Shown in pieces: positions 17,306 to 26,992 of a DNA stretch of 64,000 nt. Location: positions 1 through 64,000 of the forward strand of contig JAOINB010000005.1 in assembly GCA_028139135.1 (NCBI GenBank), given 5' to 3'. Origin of the DNA: Betaproteobacteria bacterium (GTDB lineage Bacteria > Pseudomonadota > Gammaproteobacteria > Burkholderiales > Burkholderiaceae_A). The notes under the pieces were generated by a model. That model saw only the letters and a list, made by a program, of their open reading frames with translations, ran no database searches and had not been told where the DNA came from. The position numbers and the translations under genes are program-made. The first letter of the stretch is position 1, and every line of letters begins with the position of its first letter.

Positions 17306-17662
17306 ATGTATAATGTTAAAATATTACCGGCATTTGTAGGATATATTCTCACCATTTCAACTTGTTTTGGCTTCACCCTATCCTGTTCTTATCTAGACAC
17401 TTTTAATAGCGAAAATATTCTAACTTTCTTCTTTAAAAAAGATCAGGATAAATATAAGTATTTTTATAAGGGAAAGGAAAGATTTTCATATATACCTCTT
17501 AGAGACGATGAAAACAAATTGGTTCTTGGAATTTTTGATGAAGATTTTGACGGTATGTATGTCTTTAACAAAAATACTAAGTCATTTAAGATGATCACAA
17601 TTCCCTTTAAAAAGGGAAAGCAGGAAAAAATTATTAACGGAAAATGTGAGGAAATTTTATAG
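17306..17662 (+). CDS. Hypothetical protein with N-terminal hydrophobic segment
   Basis: 118-aa ORF. Confidence 0.45.
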   Translation: MYNVKILPAFVGYILTISTCFGFTLSCSYLDTFNSENILTFFFKKDQDKYKYFYKGKERFSYIPLRDDENKLVLGIFDEDFDGMYVFNKNTKSFKMITIPFKKGKQEKIINGKCEEIL

Positions 17663-17665
17663 AAT

Positions 17666-17797
17666 ATGAATAATAACGAAGAAAAGAATGATGAATATGT
17701 CTTAAAAAAATTACTGCATTTATTTCTTTTTTTAGTTGGCCTTGTAGTTATTACGCTTGGAATATCTTTTTTATTTTCTGTAATTCAAGGTTATTGA
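17666..17797 (+). CDS. 43-aa single-TM hypothetical protein
   Basis: MNNNEEKNDEYVLKKLLHLFLFLVGLVVITLGISFLFSVIQGY. Confidence 0.35.
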   Translation: MNNNEEKNDEYVLKKLLHLFLFLVGLVVITLGISFLFSVIQGY

Positions 17798-17829
17798 TTG
17801 TAGAGAAGAGAGAAATTTAATTGACAGCT

Positions 17830-18294
17830 CTAATAAGAAAACCTTATTGACACTGCAGCGTTCCTTGAACAATTTCTCATTTTAATAGAAACATTTTCAA
17901 AGTCATTGGATGATTTTGCATCCATACCCAGCAATAGTGTTGTAACGACTTGTTTGGGATCATCTCTATCGTTATCAGTTGATACTGTGCGTAGTGTTTC
18001 TAAAATTTGAGATTCAATGCGGCCTCTAGATTGATTATCTGCAAATAATTGAGTAATTTTTTCTATACATTTTTGTATTATAGCGTCATTGTTTTTGTTG
18101 AATTGTTGTAGTGTTAATTTTGTGTCGCATGTGTAATTAACAAAGGTCCCATCTTCCTTATAGGTTATAGAAATATCAGATGTAATTTGAGATAGTATGA
18201 GACTTTCAACAGCCTGGTCCATGGTATTTTTTGTGATGCTACATGAAGGTAACAAAATAAAAAATAGTATTAAAGACAAAATTTGTTGATACAT
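17830..18294 (-). CDS. Putative lipoprotein, unknown function
   Basis: N-terminal LILFFILLPSCS lipobox-like signal. Confidence 0.6.
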   Translation of the reverse strand: MYQQILSLILFFILLPSCSITKNTMDQAVESLILSQITSDISITYKEDGTFVNYTCDTKLTLQQFNKNNDAIIQKCIEKITQLFADNQSRGRIESQILETLRTVSTDNDRDDPKQVVTTLLLGMDAKSSNDFENVSIKMRNCSRNAAVSIRFSY

Positions 18295-18527
18295 TTTACG
18301 AAAAATTTGTTAAAAATCCAGAGAGCAATGATATGAATAATACGACAGATGAAAAAAACAAAACGATATATAGAATAATCTTTATAAAATTGTTTCTCTT
18401 TTCGCTATCTTCTTTATTTGCTTTCAATAATTATCTTCCTTTACTGTTTTAAATTTATAATTTACATGATTATAATACCTAAAACTTTTAATGAACAAAC
18501 TGAGAAATTACTATAAGGAGTAAAAAA

Positions 18528-18707
18528 ATGAGTAGTAATGTCGTTGATGGGCTATTGGAGGTTCTTTCTGATGAAGGATTGGGTTTGAATCATATAATAA
18601 TGGTTGACGAAAATGGAACCCATTACCGTATCCAAAATTTAAATATAAAGGAAATATTGGAGCATAAGGAAAGTAAAATGCTTTTTGTAAATATCCAGAA
18701 GATTTAA
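18528..18707 (+). CDS. 59-aa hypothetical protein
   Basis: MSSNVVDGLLEVLSDEGLGLNHIIMVDENGTHYRIQNLNIKEILEHKESKMLFVNIQKI with AAGGAG SD. Confidence 0.4.
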   Translation: MSSNVVDGLLEVLSDEGLGLNHIIMVDENGTHYRIQNLNIKEILEHKESKMLFVNIQKI

Positions 18708-18796
18708 TAAAAGCGGTAAATATTATTCGACAATTTGAGCTTTTGCAAAGTTAATCCACTTTCTAATAAAGGGATTAATTTTAAGTATTAGCAATC

Positions 18797-19345
18797 TTAT
18801 AACTTTCTATCGAGTCCCATCTGGTAATACTTGTGAACTATTTTATCTTGATTCTCAAGGAGCCAGTCAATCGATGGCTCACCGTTTATTGCTTTTGTAA
18901 TTGCTTGAGCAGTAGCTTTTCTATGGATATCAAAAAGTATTTTATGGTCAAGGTTGGTATCATCAGAGACTGAAGGGTTCAACCAAACAGAAACTATAAT
19001 TCCTAATTTCTCTACATCCTCTTTTGGGATAATATTAGAACGAACACAGTCTAGAACACCATTTGCAATTGCTCCTTGTACTGTTCCCATGAGTATATTA
19101 GTGTACTTGCTGCTTTTCACGGTAACTTTACTGACCATAATCGTTGCTGGTTTAACCATAATATCAGTATTCATTATTGCTAGCACTTTTGAGTGCCCAT
19201 TATTTTGGTCTCCGAGCTGATTTGCAAACGCAACTCCGACTGGTCCATCCAACTCTCCAATAATCACCTCAGGTTCAGCAGCAGTTCCTGGAGGCCCCCC
19301 AGCAACTAATGACTCACCAACACAAAACCTTATTTTCTTGGACAT
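18797..19345 (-). CDS. Formaldehyde-activating enzyme (Fae) family homolog
   Basis: VGESLVAGG...IIGELDGPVGVAFANQL...KPATIMVSKVTVKS...GTVQGAIANGVLDCV...INGEPS aligns with the Fae pattern. Confidence 0.75.
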   Translation of the reverse strand: MSKKIRFCVGESLVAGGPPGTAAEPEVIIGELDGPVGVAFANQLGDQNNGHSKVLAIMNTDIMVKPATIMVSKVTVKSSKYTNILMGTVQGAIANGVLDCVRSNIIPKEDVEKLGIIVSVWLNPSVSDDTNLDHKILFDIHRKATAQAITKAINGEPSIDWLLENQDKIVHKYYQMGLDRKL

Positions 19346-19363
19346 AACTTTCCTTCCGTTTAA

Positions 19364-20275
19364 TTAATTAGGAGTACATGAAAATGCAAAAAGATAACAA
19401 ACCTTTAAATCCTCGGACAGTAAGGCGTGGTCATAGACTTCTTGAGGACTAAATTTTTTTAATTGGAATGTCATTGGCATTGGCAACAATCCCCAAGAAT
19501 CCGAAATAGAGAAATTATGCTTACCTAAAATATTTTCTAATTGATCCGGTGTGTATTCTATCTTGTGGTCTGGATCAATAAATGAGTCAGTCTGTATTGA
19601 AGTAATAAGACGATTAGGAGTATCAAAAATAAATTTTCCATCTTCAGATAAGTGATCAGAAATCCAGTCAAGAATATCTGGCAAAAACTCGGGCATAATA
19701 TGTTCAATCGTTTGCCCCATGTAAATAATGTCAAACTTTAAATTTTGTAGTCCTTTTAAGGATGCGATATTCTCAGCCCTTCCATGAAAATATTTCAAAA
19801 TTCCCCAAGAAAAAGTATAATCCCTGTCCTGGGGAAACTTTGGTGTTCCCCAATATTGTTCCTCTGGAGGGAGATCAACGATAAATAACTGTTTCGGTCT
19901 ATGGGGATAACCTAATTCAATTAACGCTCCTTGATCAATATTTGGAGAACTACCTCCTATGTCTAAAATATTAGAGCCCTTCGGTAAATGTCTCGTCCAC
20001 TCGACTCGAGCGAGATGAACCATTTCATGAAAGGGGGTTTGTTTTAACATCTGATACTCAGGGGAATTCACTAGTGTATCTATCAAAAGTGGCGTAGAAA
20101 AAGTTCCATTTTTGATCTGATCCAGCCAATATGACTTTCCATGGGTGTCTATCGGGCGTTGTAATATTAACTCATAAGCAGCACAGACGGCTTTCATAGA
20201 TGAGCTTTCTTTTTTTACTGGTATAGTGGAATAAACTATTTTTTTTATTTTTTTTTGTAAACCTTGAATTGTCAT
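19364..20275 (-). CDS. SAM-dependent methyltransferase with N-terminal DUF4214-like segment
   Basis: YELILQRPIDTHGKSYWLDQIKNG and GSNILDIGGSSPN; FDIIYMGQTIEHI. Confidence 0.7.
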   Translation of the reverse strand: MTIQGLQKKIKKIVYSTIPVKKESSSMKAVCAAYELILQRPIDTHGKSYWLDQIKNGTFSTPLLIDTLVNSPEYQMLKQTPFHEMVHLARVEWTRHLPKGSNILDIGGSSPNIDQGALIELGYPHRPKQLFIVDLPPEEQYWGTPKFPQDRDYTFSWGILKYFHGRAENIASLKGLQNLKFDIIYMGQTIEHIMPEFLPDILDWISDHLSEDGKFIFDTPNRLITSIQTDSFIDPDHKIEYTPDQLENILGKHNFSISDSWGLLPMPMTFQLKKFSPQEVYDHALLSEDLKVCYLFAFSCTPN

Positions 20276-20360
20276 GCCTTGTATTGTGTTGCCTCATTAG
20301 AATTATTCTGATCTTTACTATTTAAGTAACCGAGTTAAGATTGTACAGGATTCCTTAGTA

Positions 20361-20651
20361 GTGTTATCATTCCAATTTCTCAATAATCATATCGTACAAA
20401 TCTTGAAAGCGTCTACTAAACTCAGTTTGTCTATTATACTCGCTGCTGTCATATTTTCGGTAAATTACGTTTGGATACACCGCTTCGAATTTATTTCTTA
20501 CGATGAGAGCGACTCAATGTTCTTTATCGTTAACAAATGGACCGGTCAAACATGCGCAGTCATTTTTAATGCAGATCACACTCCGGTGTCAGAGAACAAA
20601 ATGTTTGATTTTTGCCCAGCGGGGGAGCCAAAAAAAATATTTTTACCATAG
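20361..20651 (+). CDS. Hypothetical membrane-anchored protein
   Basis: 96-aa ORF with TM segment. Confidence 0.4.
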   Translation: MLSFQFLNNHIVQILKASTKLSLSIILAAVIFSVNYVWIHRFEFISYDESDSMFFIVNKWTGQTCAVIFNADHTPVSENKMFDFCPAGEPKKIFLP

Positions 20652-20665
20652 GTTGAAATTAGAGG

Positions 20666-21817
20666 CTAATTTGATTTAAGAATTGATCTATCAACGGAAT
20701 TTATGTCTCTGTGGCCGCATAAAGCCATAGTTCGGTCTAGTTGCTCTTGTAATATCTCGAGAGCTCTAATTACTCCGCTCTCGCCTCCTGCTCCTAACCC
20801 ATATAAATACGGTCTGCCAATCATACCCATGGTAGCTCCTAACGCTCTTACCCTTAAAACATCCTTTCCATTTCTGATTCCCCCATCAAATAGCAAGCTA
20901 ATCTGTCTATTTGAAAGATTATTTCTAATTTCCATGAGAGCTGAAACTGAACTGGCACAGCCATCCAATTGTCTTCCTCCATGATTAGATATTATGAGAG
21001 CGTCAGCACCCATACTTGTAGCTTGCTCGGCATCTTCAGGCGCCATGATCCCTTTAATAATTAACTTGCCAGGCCACAAATCTCGGAATTTTTTTATATC
21101 ATCCCAGGAAAGCGATTCATCAAATTGTTCGTTTATCCATGAAGAGAGACTATTCAAATTCGAGACATTGGTAATATATGGTTTAAGGTTGCCAAAAGTT
21201 TTATTCTTAGTTTTAGCTATTTGAAAGGCCCATTTTGGCTTTAATGCCAAATCTAGTAGGGTTTTGATTGTTAACTTTGGAGGGGTACTTAGCCCATTTT
21301 TCACATCCTTGTATCGTATGCCTAATACCTGGAGATCAACTGTTAAGACTAATGTCTTACAGCCAACCGCTTTTGCTCTAGCCATTAAATCGTTGGTTAG
21401 CTTTCTATCCTTCATCACATATAGTTGAAACCAAAATTCTCGGGAAACATTCTTTGCTAATTCCTCTATTGAGACAATAGACATTGTAGAAAGGGTAAAT
21501 GGAATTTGAAATTTTTCGGCAGCTTTTGCTGCATGAATTTCACCATCCGCATGTTGCATTCCTGTTAGTCCACAAGGTGATAAACCAATTGGCATACCAA
21601 ATTCTTCTCCCAAAAGATTTATTTTTATTTTCCGGTTAGAAAGATTTCTTACGACCCTTGGTTTGAATTGGATATTTTTTAAATCAGAAATATTTTTGTT
21701 GAGTGATTCTTCGTCCCATGATCCAGATTCACAATAATCAAAGAACATCTTCGGCACTGACGACTGTGCTTTTTCTCTTAGTTCTTCAATAGATAAAAAT
21801 CTTTTCATTTTATTCAA
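20666..21817 (-). CDS. lldD: FMN-dependent alpha-hydroxy-acid dehydrogenase (L-lactate dehydrogenase/glycolate oxidase family)
   Basis: GLSPCGLTGMQHADGE, ISNHGGRQLDG, FDGGIRNGKDVLRVRALGA. Confidence 0.88.
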   Translation of the reverse strand: MNKMKRFLSIEELREKAQSSVPKMFFDYCESGSWDEESLNKNISDLKNIQFKPRVVRNLSNRKIKINLLGEEFGMPIGLSPCGLTGMQHADGEIHAAKAAEKFQIPFTLSTMSIVSIEELAKNVSREFWFQLYVMKDRKLTNDLMARAKAVGCKTLVLTVDLQVLGIRYKDVKNGLSTPPKLTIKTLLDLALKPKWAFQIAKTKNKTFGNLKPYITNVSNLNSLSSWINEQFDESLSWDDIKKFRDLWPGKLIIKGIMAPEDAEQATSMGADALIISNHGGRQLDGCASSVSALMEIRNNLSNRQISLLFDGGIRNGKDVLRVRALGATMGMIGRPYLYGLGAGGESGVIRALEILQEQLDRTMALCGHRDINSVDRSILKSN

Positions 21818-23498
21818 TTAAAGCCATCCCTTCTCTTCGTGGATCAACTCCAGTTTCAATGTAAGTCTGTATTTCATCCTTTTTTACTTTGATAACATGA
21901 ATTCCGCTAAACAGCCTTTTTTCCTTTAGGTCATAGTGGCCAATTTTTTTTAATCTGTCGATTACTTCTATTGAAAATTTATCTTTTTCTAAAACTAAAC
22001 CTCTTCCCGTATTGACAAAGCGAGGCTCTTTTACAGCGATTTCTGGATTAAAGTCAAAATCAATTAATCTTACTATTGTTTGTAGAACATAACTGATTAT
22101 ATTTTTACCCCCTGGAGAGCCAAGTAGCGCAAATAGGTTATTATCTTTATCGAAAATAATTGTTGGTGACATTGAGGAAAGAGGTCTTTTTCCAGGTTCA
22201 AGAGAGTTTTGTAGTTTGATTCCATTATCGTCTTTGTGACGAAATGCAAAATCTGTAAGCTGATTGTTAAGAATAAATCCTTGGGACATTATCCTAGAAC
22301 CAAAAGCAGACTCAACTGAACTTGTCATAGATAAAGCGTTACCCCATTTATCAATAATGACAAAATGAGTTGTAGAGTTCATAGAATGATCGGTATAGTA
22401 TGCTTTTTGAGACACATTTTTAAATTTTCCGGGACTTGCGTTTTCAATTTTTTTAAAAAGCGAAATTGAGCGAGCCCTCTGTTTAAGATAATTTTTATCC
22501 AGCATTTGCGAAATTGGAACGTTGACAAAATCAGGATCACCCAAGTAAGAATTTCTGTCTAAAAAAGATAAATATGTAGCCTCTGAAATTAAATGAATCA
22601 ATTCCGGAGAATTTTTTTCAAATTTTGCTAATTCATAATTTTCTAAAATACCTAGAATCTGTAAAATGGTTGCTGCTCCTGAGCTAGGAGGGCCCATTGA
22701 GCACACACGAAAATCTCTGTAGAAACCGCATAATGGTTTCCGAAAAACTATTGCATAGTTTTTAAAATCATCAGGATGTAAGAAGTTTGTCCCGGCTGTT
22801 TTTTTTAAATCAGAAAGAAGGTTTGACATTATTTTTCCGTTGTAAAACGTAGTCGAAATTCCCTGATCTCTAAATTGAGCAAGTACATCCGCGTAAGAAG
22901 GATTGTTTAAAATAACACCAACATTTTTAGGAATAAAATTTTCATTTAATTTAGAAAAAAAATATCTTTTTGCATCAACGTTGTTCTTTAGAAACTTGTC
23001 TCGTGCGACCAAAATATTCAACCGAGGAGAGATTGGAAATCCTTCTCTCGCTAAACTTATTGGCTTGTGATGAAGTTCCGACCAATCAAGTTTTCCAAAT
23101 TTAGCGTGCATTTCTTCTAAAAGAAGCGGAGTACCGGGAACACCTACTGAAGCAGGGTTTGTAACAAGTTTAAAGAAACCCTGGCGGGATCCTCTATACT
23201 GCTCGAAAAAATTGTCTGGGATTCTTTTTGGCGCTTTTTCCCTTCCATCGATTGCGTACAGTTCATCTGATTTTTTATGATAAAAGATTGCGAAGCTACC
23301 TCCTCCTAATCCAGAGGACTGAGGTTCAACTAAGCCGAGTATGTATTGAATTCCCACGCCTGCGTCAACGACATTACCTCCTTTTCTGAGTATATCTATG
23401 CCAACTTTTGTCGCAAGCGGATTTGCCGTCACGACAGCGCCAGCATAAGCAGAATCTAAAAATAGGAAAAAAAGTATAATGTGAAATACAGCTGACAA
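21810..23498 (-). CDS. ggt: Gamma-glutamyltransferase
   Basis: GGNVVDAGVGIQYILGLVEPQSSGLGGGSFAI; STTHFVIIDKWGNALSMTSSVESAFGS. Confidence 0.95.
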   Translation of the reverse strand: MSAVFHIILFFLFLDSAYAGAVVTANPLATKVGIDILRKGGNVVDAGVGIQYILGLVEPQSSGLGGGSFAIFYHKKSDELYAIDGREKAPKRIPDNFFEQYRGSRQGFFKLVTNPASVGVPGTPLLLEEMHAKFGKLDWSELHHKPISLAREGFPISPRLNILVARDKFLKNNVDAKRYFFSKLNENFIPKNVGVILNNPSYADVLAQFRDQGISTTFYNGKIMSNLLSDLKKTAGTNFLHPDDFKNYAIVFRKPLCGFYRDFRVCSMGPPSSGAATILQILGILENYELAKFEKNSPELIHLISEATYLSFLDRNSYLGDPDFVNVPISQMLDKNYLKQRARSISLFKKIENASPGKFKNVSQKAYYTDHSMNSTTHFVIIDKWGNALSMTSSVESAFGSRIMSQGFILNNQLTDFAFRHKDDNGIKLQNSLEPGKRPLSSMSPTIIFDKDNNLFALLGSPGGKNIISYVLQTIVRLIDFDFNPEIAVKEPRFVNTGRGLVLEKDKFSIEVIDRLKKIGHYDLKEKRLFSGIHVIKVKKDEIQTYIETGVDPRREGMALIE

Positions 23499-23570
23499 TG
23501 GACTGATAGATAAATTGCGAAAGTTTATCTGAGGAATGATACCATATAGGGAACATAATTAATAAATCAA

Positions 23571-24041
23571 ATGTCGGTGGCAAATAATCAATTCATGCTT
23601 GCTGCACTTGAACAGGCAAAAAAAGCAGCCTTAAACGACGAAGTTCCTGTTGGTGCAGTTCTTGTTTTAGATGATAAGATAATCGCGGAAGGTCATAATT
23701 TAACGATTTTTAATAAGGATCCAACCGCTCATGCTGAAATAGTAGCGATTCGAGAAGCTTGCCAAAAACTTGGCAATTATCGACTACCACAATGTGAACT
23801 TTATGTAACTTTAGAACCTTGTTGTATGTGCGCAGGTACAATAATGCAGGCAAGATTACAAAAGATATACTTTGGTGCCTATGATAAAAAATCAGGAGTG
23901 GCAAGTAGTGGTCTAAACCTTTTTAACGATCCGAGACTCAATCATAAAACAATATGTGTAGGCGGTGTTATGGCTAACAATTCAAAGAGATTGTTACAAC
24001 ATTTTTTTTTAAAAAAGCGGAATCAGTCGGGTGAAATCTAA
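23571..24041 (+). CDS. tadA: tRNA-specific adenosine deaminase
   Basis: PTAHAEIVAIREA and TLEPCCMCAGTIMQAR deaminase motifs. Confidence 0.95.
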   Translation: MSVANNQFMLAALEQAKKAALNDEVPVGAVLVLDDKIIAEGHNLTIFNKDPTAHAEIVAIREACQKLGNYRLPQCELYVTLEPCCMCAGTIMQARLQKIYFGAYDKKSGVASSGLNLFNDPRLNHKTICVGGVMANNSKRLLQHFFLKKRNQSGEI

Positions 24042-24582
24042 GTGGCCTCCATTTCATATCGCAATTAATTTAACTACCCAAAATCTCCAACTGTTACATT
24101 CGAATGAAGAATGCTGGACATTTGGCGATGAGAGATGGAGTCACGTAAGTATAACCAAAGATCTAATCTTCGAAACGAAAATTTCGTCTGCAGAAAAAGG
24201 ATTTGGACAGGTTAGGGACAGTTTACAAACACCTCTTGGCCGTCACTATGTTAGGGCTAAGATCGGTGAAGGTTATAGAGAAAATTCTGTATTTGTAGCT
24301 AGGCGATTTACTGGAGAATTTTTCGAACCCTCACTTTTGAGCAGATATCCCGGTAGAGATTGGATTTTAACTAGAATTCTTTGGTTGTCAGGTTTGGAGG
24401 TCGGTTTTAATAGATTGGGTAATGTTGATACGATGAGACGATACATTTATATCCATGGAACACCAAATTCTGTTGCGATGGGGACTAAAGGTTCTAAAGG
24501 CTGCATAAGAATGAGGAACTCTGACATTGTAAGACTTTTCGATTTAATTCCGGAGTATACGACTGTGAATATAAGCTTATAA
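24031..24582 (+). CDS. L,D-transpeptidase (YkuD domain)
   Basis: YIYIHGTPNSVAMGTKGSKGCIRMRNSDIVRLFD. Confidence 0.9.
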   Translation: MKSKWPPFHIAINLTTQNLQLLHSNEECWTFGDERWSHVSITKDLIFETKISSAEKGFGQVRDSLQTPLGRHYVRAKIGEGYRENSVFVARRFTGEFFEPSLLSRYPGRDWILTRILWLSGLEVGFNRLGNVDTMRRYIYIHGTPNSVAMGTKGSKGCIRMRNSDIVRLFDLIPEYTTVNISL

Positions 24583-24600
24583 TTTTTTTATGTACTTCAT

Positions 24601-24873
24601 TTAAAATTCAGATGGCGATAACGCTATAACTTTGAGAGCATGTATTTTTCCAGGAATAAAACCGTCTAAACATTTATAAATTAGCTTGTGTCTTTTTATT
24701 CTGCTTAACCCTTCAAAATCCACAGAGACGATTTCCAAGTTTAGATGTGCACCACCAGTGTTTCCCGAGTGACCTAAGTGGTTTTTACTATCATCAATTA
24801 TTTCTATACGCGAAGTGTTAAAACACACGCTTAATAATTCCTCTACCTCTGATATCAATTTGTCATTGTTCAT
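24601..24873 (-). CDS. bolA: BolA family protein
   Basis: GHSGNTGGAHLNLEIVSVDFEGLSRIKRHKLIY. Confidence 0.88.
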   Translation of the reverse strand: MNNDKLISEVEELLSVCFNTSRIEIIDDSKNHLGHSGNTGGAHLNLEIVSVDFEGLSRIKRHKLIYKCLDGFIPGKIHALKVIALSPSEF

Positions 24874-25390
24874 TTTTGAGTCGTGCCAACCAAATAGCCT
24901 GGATTATGGTAAAAACTAAAGTGATGCCAAGCATGCCAAAAAGTTTAAATTCTACCCAAAATTCAGTGGAAAAATTTGATGCAACATAAAAATTTAAGCA
25001 GCCTAAAAAAACAAAAAACAATATCCAGGAAAAATTTAACTTTTTCCATACTTCTTCTGATAAGGAAATTTGTTTTTCAAGGAGACTCTTTATTAAATAT
25101 TTTTTGAAAAATTGTGGGACAAAAAGTGTTGCCGCTAACACGAAATATAATACAGTTGGCTTTAGTTTAATGAACTGTTCGTCTCTTAAAATTATAGTCA
25201 AACCTCCGAAAACAACAATCATGATCAAACCTGCCCACTGCACTTTTTCAACTGGCTTGTTAAATATTTTAAGTGTTCCGATTAAAATTATTGAGGCAAT
25301 CATGGCAGCGCCTGTCGCATAGAATATGTCTGAGTATTTAAAAACCAGAAAAAATAAAATTATTGGAAGCCAGTCTATAAAAAATCTCAA
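24863..25390 (-). CDS. yciB: Septation protein A / intracellular septation protein
   Basis: MRFFIDWLPIILFFLVFKYSDIFYATGAAM; downstream VEKVQW. Confidence 0.92.
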   Translation of the reverse strand: MRFFIDWLPIILFFLVFKYSDIFYATGAAMIASIILIGTLKIFNKPVEKVQWAGLIMIVVFGGLTIILRDEQFIKLKPTVLYFVLAATLFVPQFFKKYLIKSLLEKQISLSEEVWKKLNFSWILFFVFLGCLNFYVASNFSTEFWVEFKLFGMLGITLVFTIIQAIWLARLKNEQ

Positions 25391-25393
25391 TTT

Positions 25394-25783
25394 CTAAAAT
25401 TCCTTAAAAGCCAAGGAGACGGAATTAATACAGTAACGTTTACTGGTGGGCAAGGGGCCATCGTTAAATAAGTGTCCAAGATGAGCGTCACAGGATGCGC
25501 ACTTAACCTCGGTTCGAACCATATTATGAGATAAATCCTCGGTTTCTTTGATATTTTGCTTCGAAAGAGTGTCCTTGAAACTAGGCCATCCTGTTCCAGA
25601 ATCGTATTTATCAACAGATGAGAACAGCTTCGTGCCACAACAAATGCATAGGTATAAACCGGAGCTTTTGTGGTTGTAAAATTCCCCGGAAAAAGGGGGC
25701 TCTGTAGCCCCATGTCTTGTAACCTGGTAAGCTAAAGGTGTTAAGTTTTTTCTATATTCCTCTGAGTTTTTAATATTTGTCAT
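25394..25783 (-). CDS. msrB: Peptide-methionine (R)-S-oxide reductase
   Basis: GTGWPSF, CASCDAHLGHLFNDGPLPTSKRYCINSVSL. Confidence 0.96.
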   Translation of the reverse strand: MTNIKNSEEYRKNLTPLAYQVTRHGATEPPFSGEFYNHKSSGLYLCICCGTKLFSSVDKYDSGTGWPSFKDTLSKQNIKETEDLSHNMVRTEVKCASCDAHLGHLFNDGPLPTSKRYCINSVSLAFKEF

Positions 25784-25901
25784 GAATCTTGATTCTAGTG
25801 CCTCTAGTTTTGTTCGGTTTCTTAAACATGGGAGAGATTATACTCCCAAATAATCCTATCGTAAAAACTTATCCGCATAATTTAATCTAAAACAATAAAA
25901 G

Positions 25902-26909
25902 TTAACGTTTACTGTTTTTAATAATTTCGTTTTGAAAAGGCAAGTTTCCTACTGTCAGGTCAAAAACGCCCCTTGATGATTTTATAAAAAAATTGTTACT
26001 TTTTATCGAGCCTATGCGGCTAAGATCAAGTTCACCCAGTCCATAGAATGTTGGCTCTTTAGGACGGAAAGGAAAGTTCGAGAATGTAATCAATGATCCG
26101 ACTTCATCTTCCTCTGATACATTTCTGGAGTAAATTCTTCTCGGGCATTCATTAATTAAAGTTGGCTCCTCAAACTGCGAATCGAGGTTAAGTAACAAAA
26201 AAGATCTTCTTTTCGGTTTCCCTAAATAGTGCATTCTCGCAACAATTTCCTGCCCAGGGTAACAACCTTTCTCAAAAGACACTGCTGGAATTAAATCAAG
26301 GTTAATTTGTTGGGGCAATAGGGTTTCCGTTAATTCACTAGTAAACCAGGGAGTCCCTTCTCTTATCTCAAAAGTCAACCAAAAGGATTCAGGTTTTTCA
26401 TTACATCGAAGCGTCTGCGTTATCTTAGTTAGGATATTCTCAGAGTGCTGCTTTCGCGTTATTAGTATGTATTTTTCCCCTTGATTATTGAAAAAAGAAT
26501 CCGAGAATATAAAGGCTTCTGTTCCAAATTCCCCAAATTTAGAGTAATAATTTTTATCTCCGTGCTCATCAATAATAGCAAAAGTCTGGTACTCCTCAGA
26601 ATCTTTTGATAGGTGGACATCAGCCCTTAATTTGTACATTGTGAAGCGTTTTTTTATTGTGTCTATAAGACTTAAGGGAGCAATAATGAAGTATTCCTCA
26701 TTATTTTTACGACAAATTTTCATCAGCGAAATAACCCTTCCTTTGGGATTGCAATACGCGGTCAACTGAGATCGATTTATTACCTCTGTGCTCTTTCCGT
26801 TGGTTTTTTCTAACAAAGAAATATCATTGGAAAGTTGACTTTGTAGGAATTTTTGGCTGTCGGAACCGTAAATCCTGACACAAGCAAAATTAGTAAGATC
26901 AAAATACAT
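25902..26909 (-). CDS. ygfZ: YgfZ/GcvT-like folate-binding protein
   Basis: SFEKGCYPGQEIVARMHYLGKPKRR. Confidence 0.92.
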   Translation of the reverse strand: MYFDLTNFACVRIYGSDSQKFLQSQLSNDISLLEKTNGKSTEVINRSQLTAYCNPKGRVISLMKICRKNNEEYFIIAPLSLIDTIKKRFTMYKLRADVHLSKDSEEYQTFAIIDEHGDKNYYSKFGEFGTEAFIFSDSFFNNQGEKYILITRKQHSENILTKITQTLRCNEKPESFWLTFEIREGTPWFTSELTETLLPQQINLDLIPAVSFEKGCYPGQEIVARMHYLGKPKRRSFLLLNLDSQFEEPTLINECPRRIYSRNVSEEDEVGSLITFSNFPFRPKEPTFYGLGELDLSRIGSIKSNNFFIKSSRGVFDLTVGNLPFQNEIIKNSKR

Positions 26910-26992
26910 ATTTTATAAAATATAAATAGAATTTATTGGGAATTTTTTAAACGTAGTTTAATATTAACTCTGGTTTTGAAAATATCAAGCTT

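Noticed and set aside
19211-19218. Additional TTGCAAAC octamers outside the island ends (e.g. 1201, 3695, 19211)
   Set aside because: Single, unpaired copies inside coding sequence; expected by chance in AT-rich DNA of this length.
25387-25713. 108-aa minus-strand ORF in a second frame
   Set aside because: Same strand, other frame within msrB, whose motifs are unambiguous.
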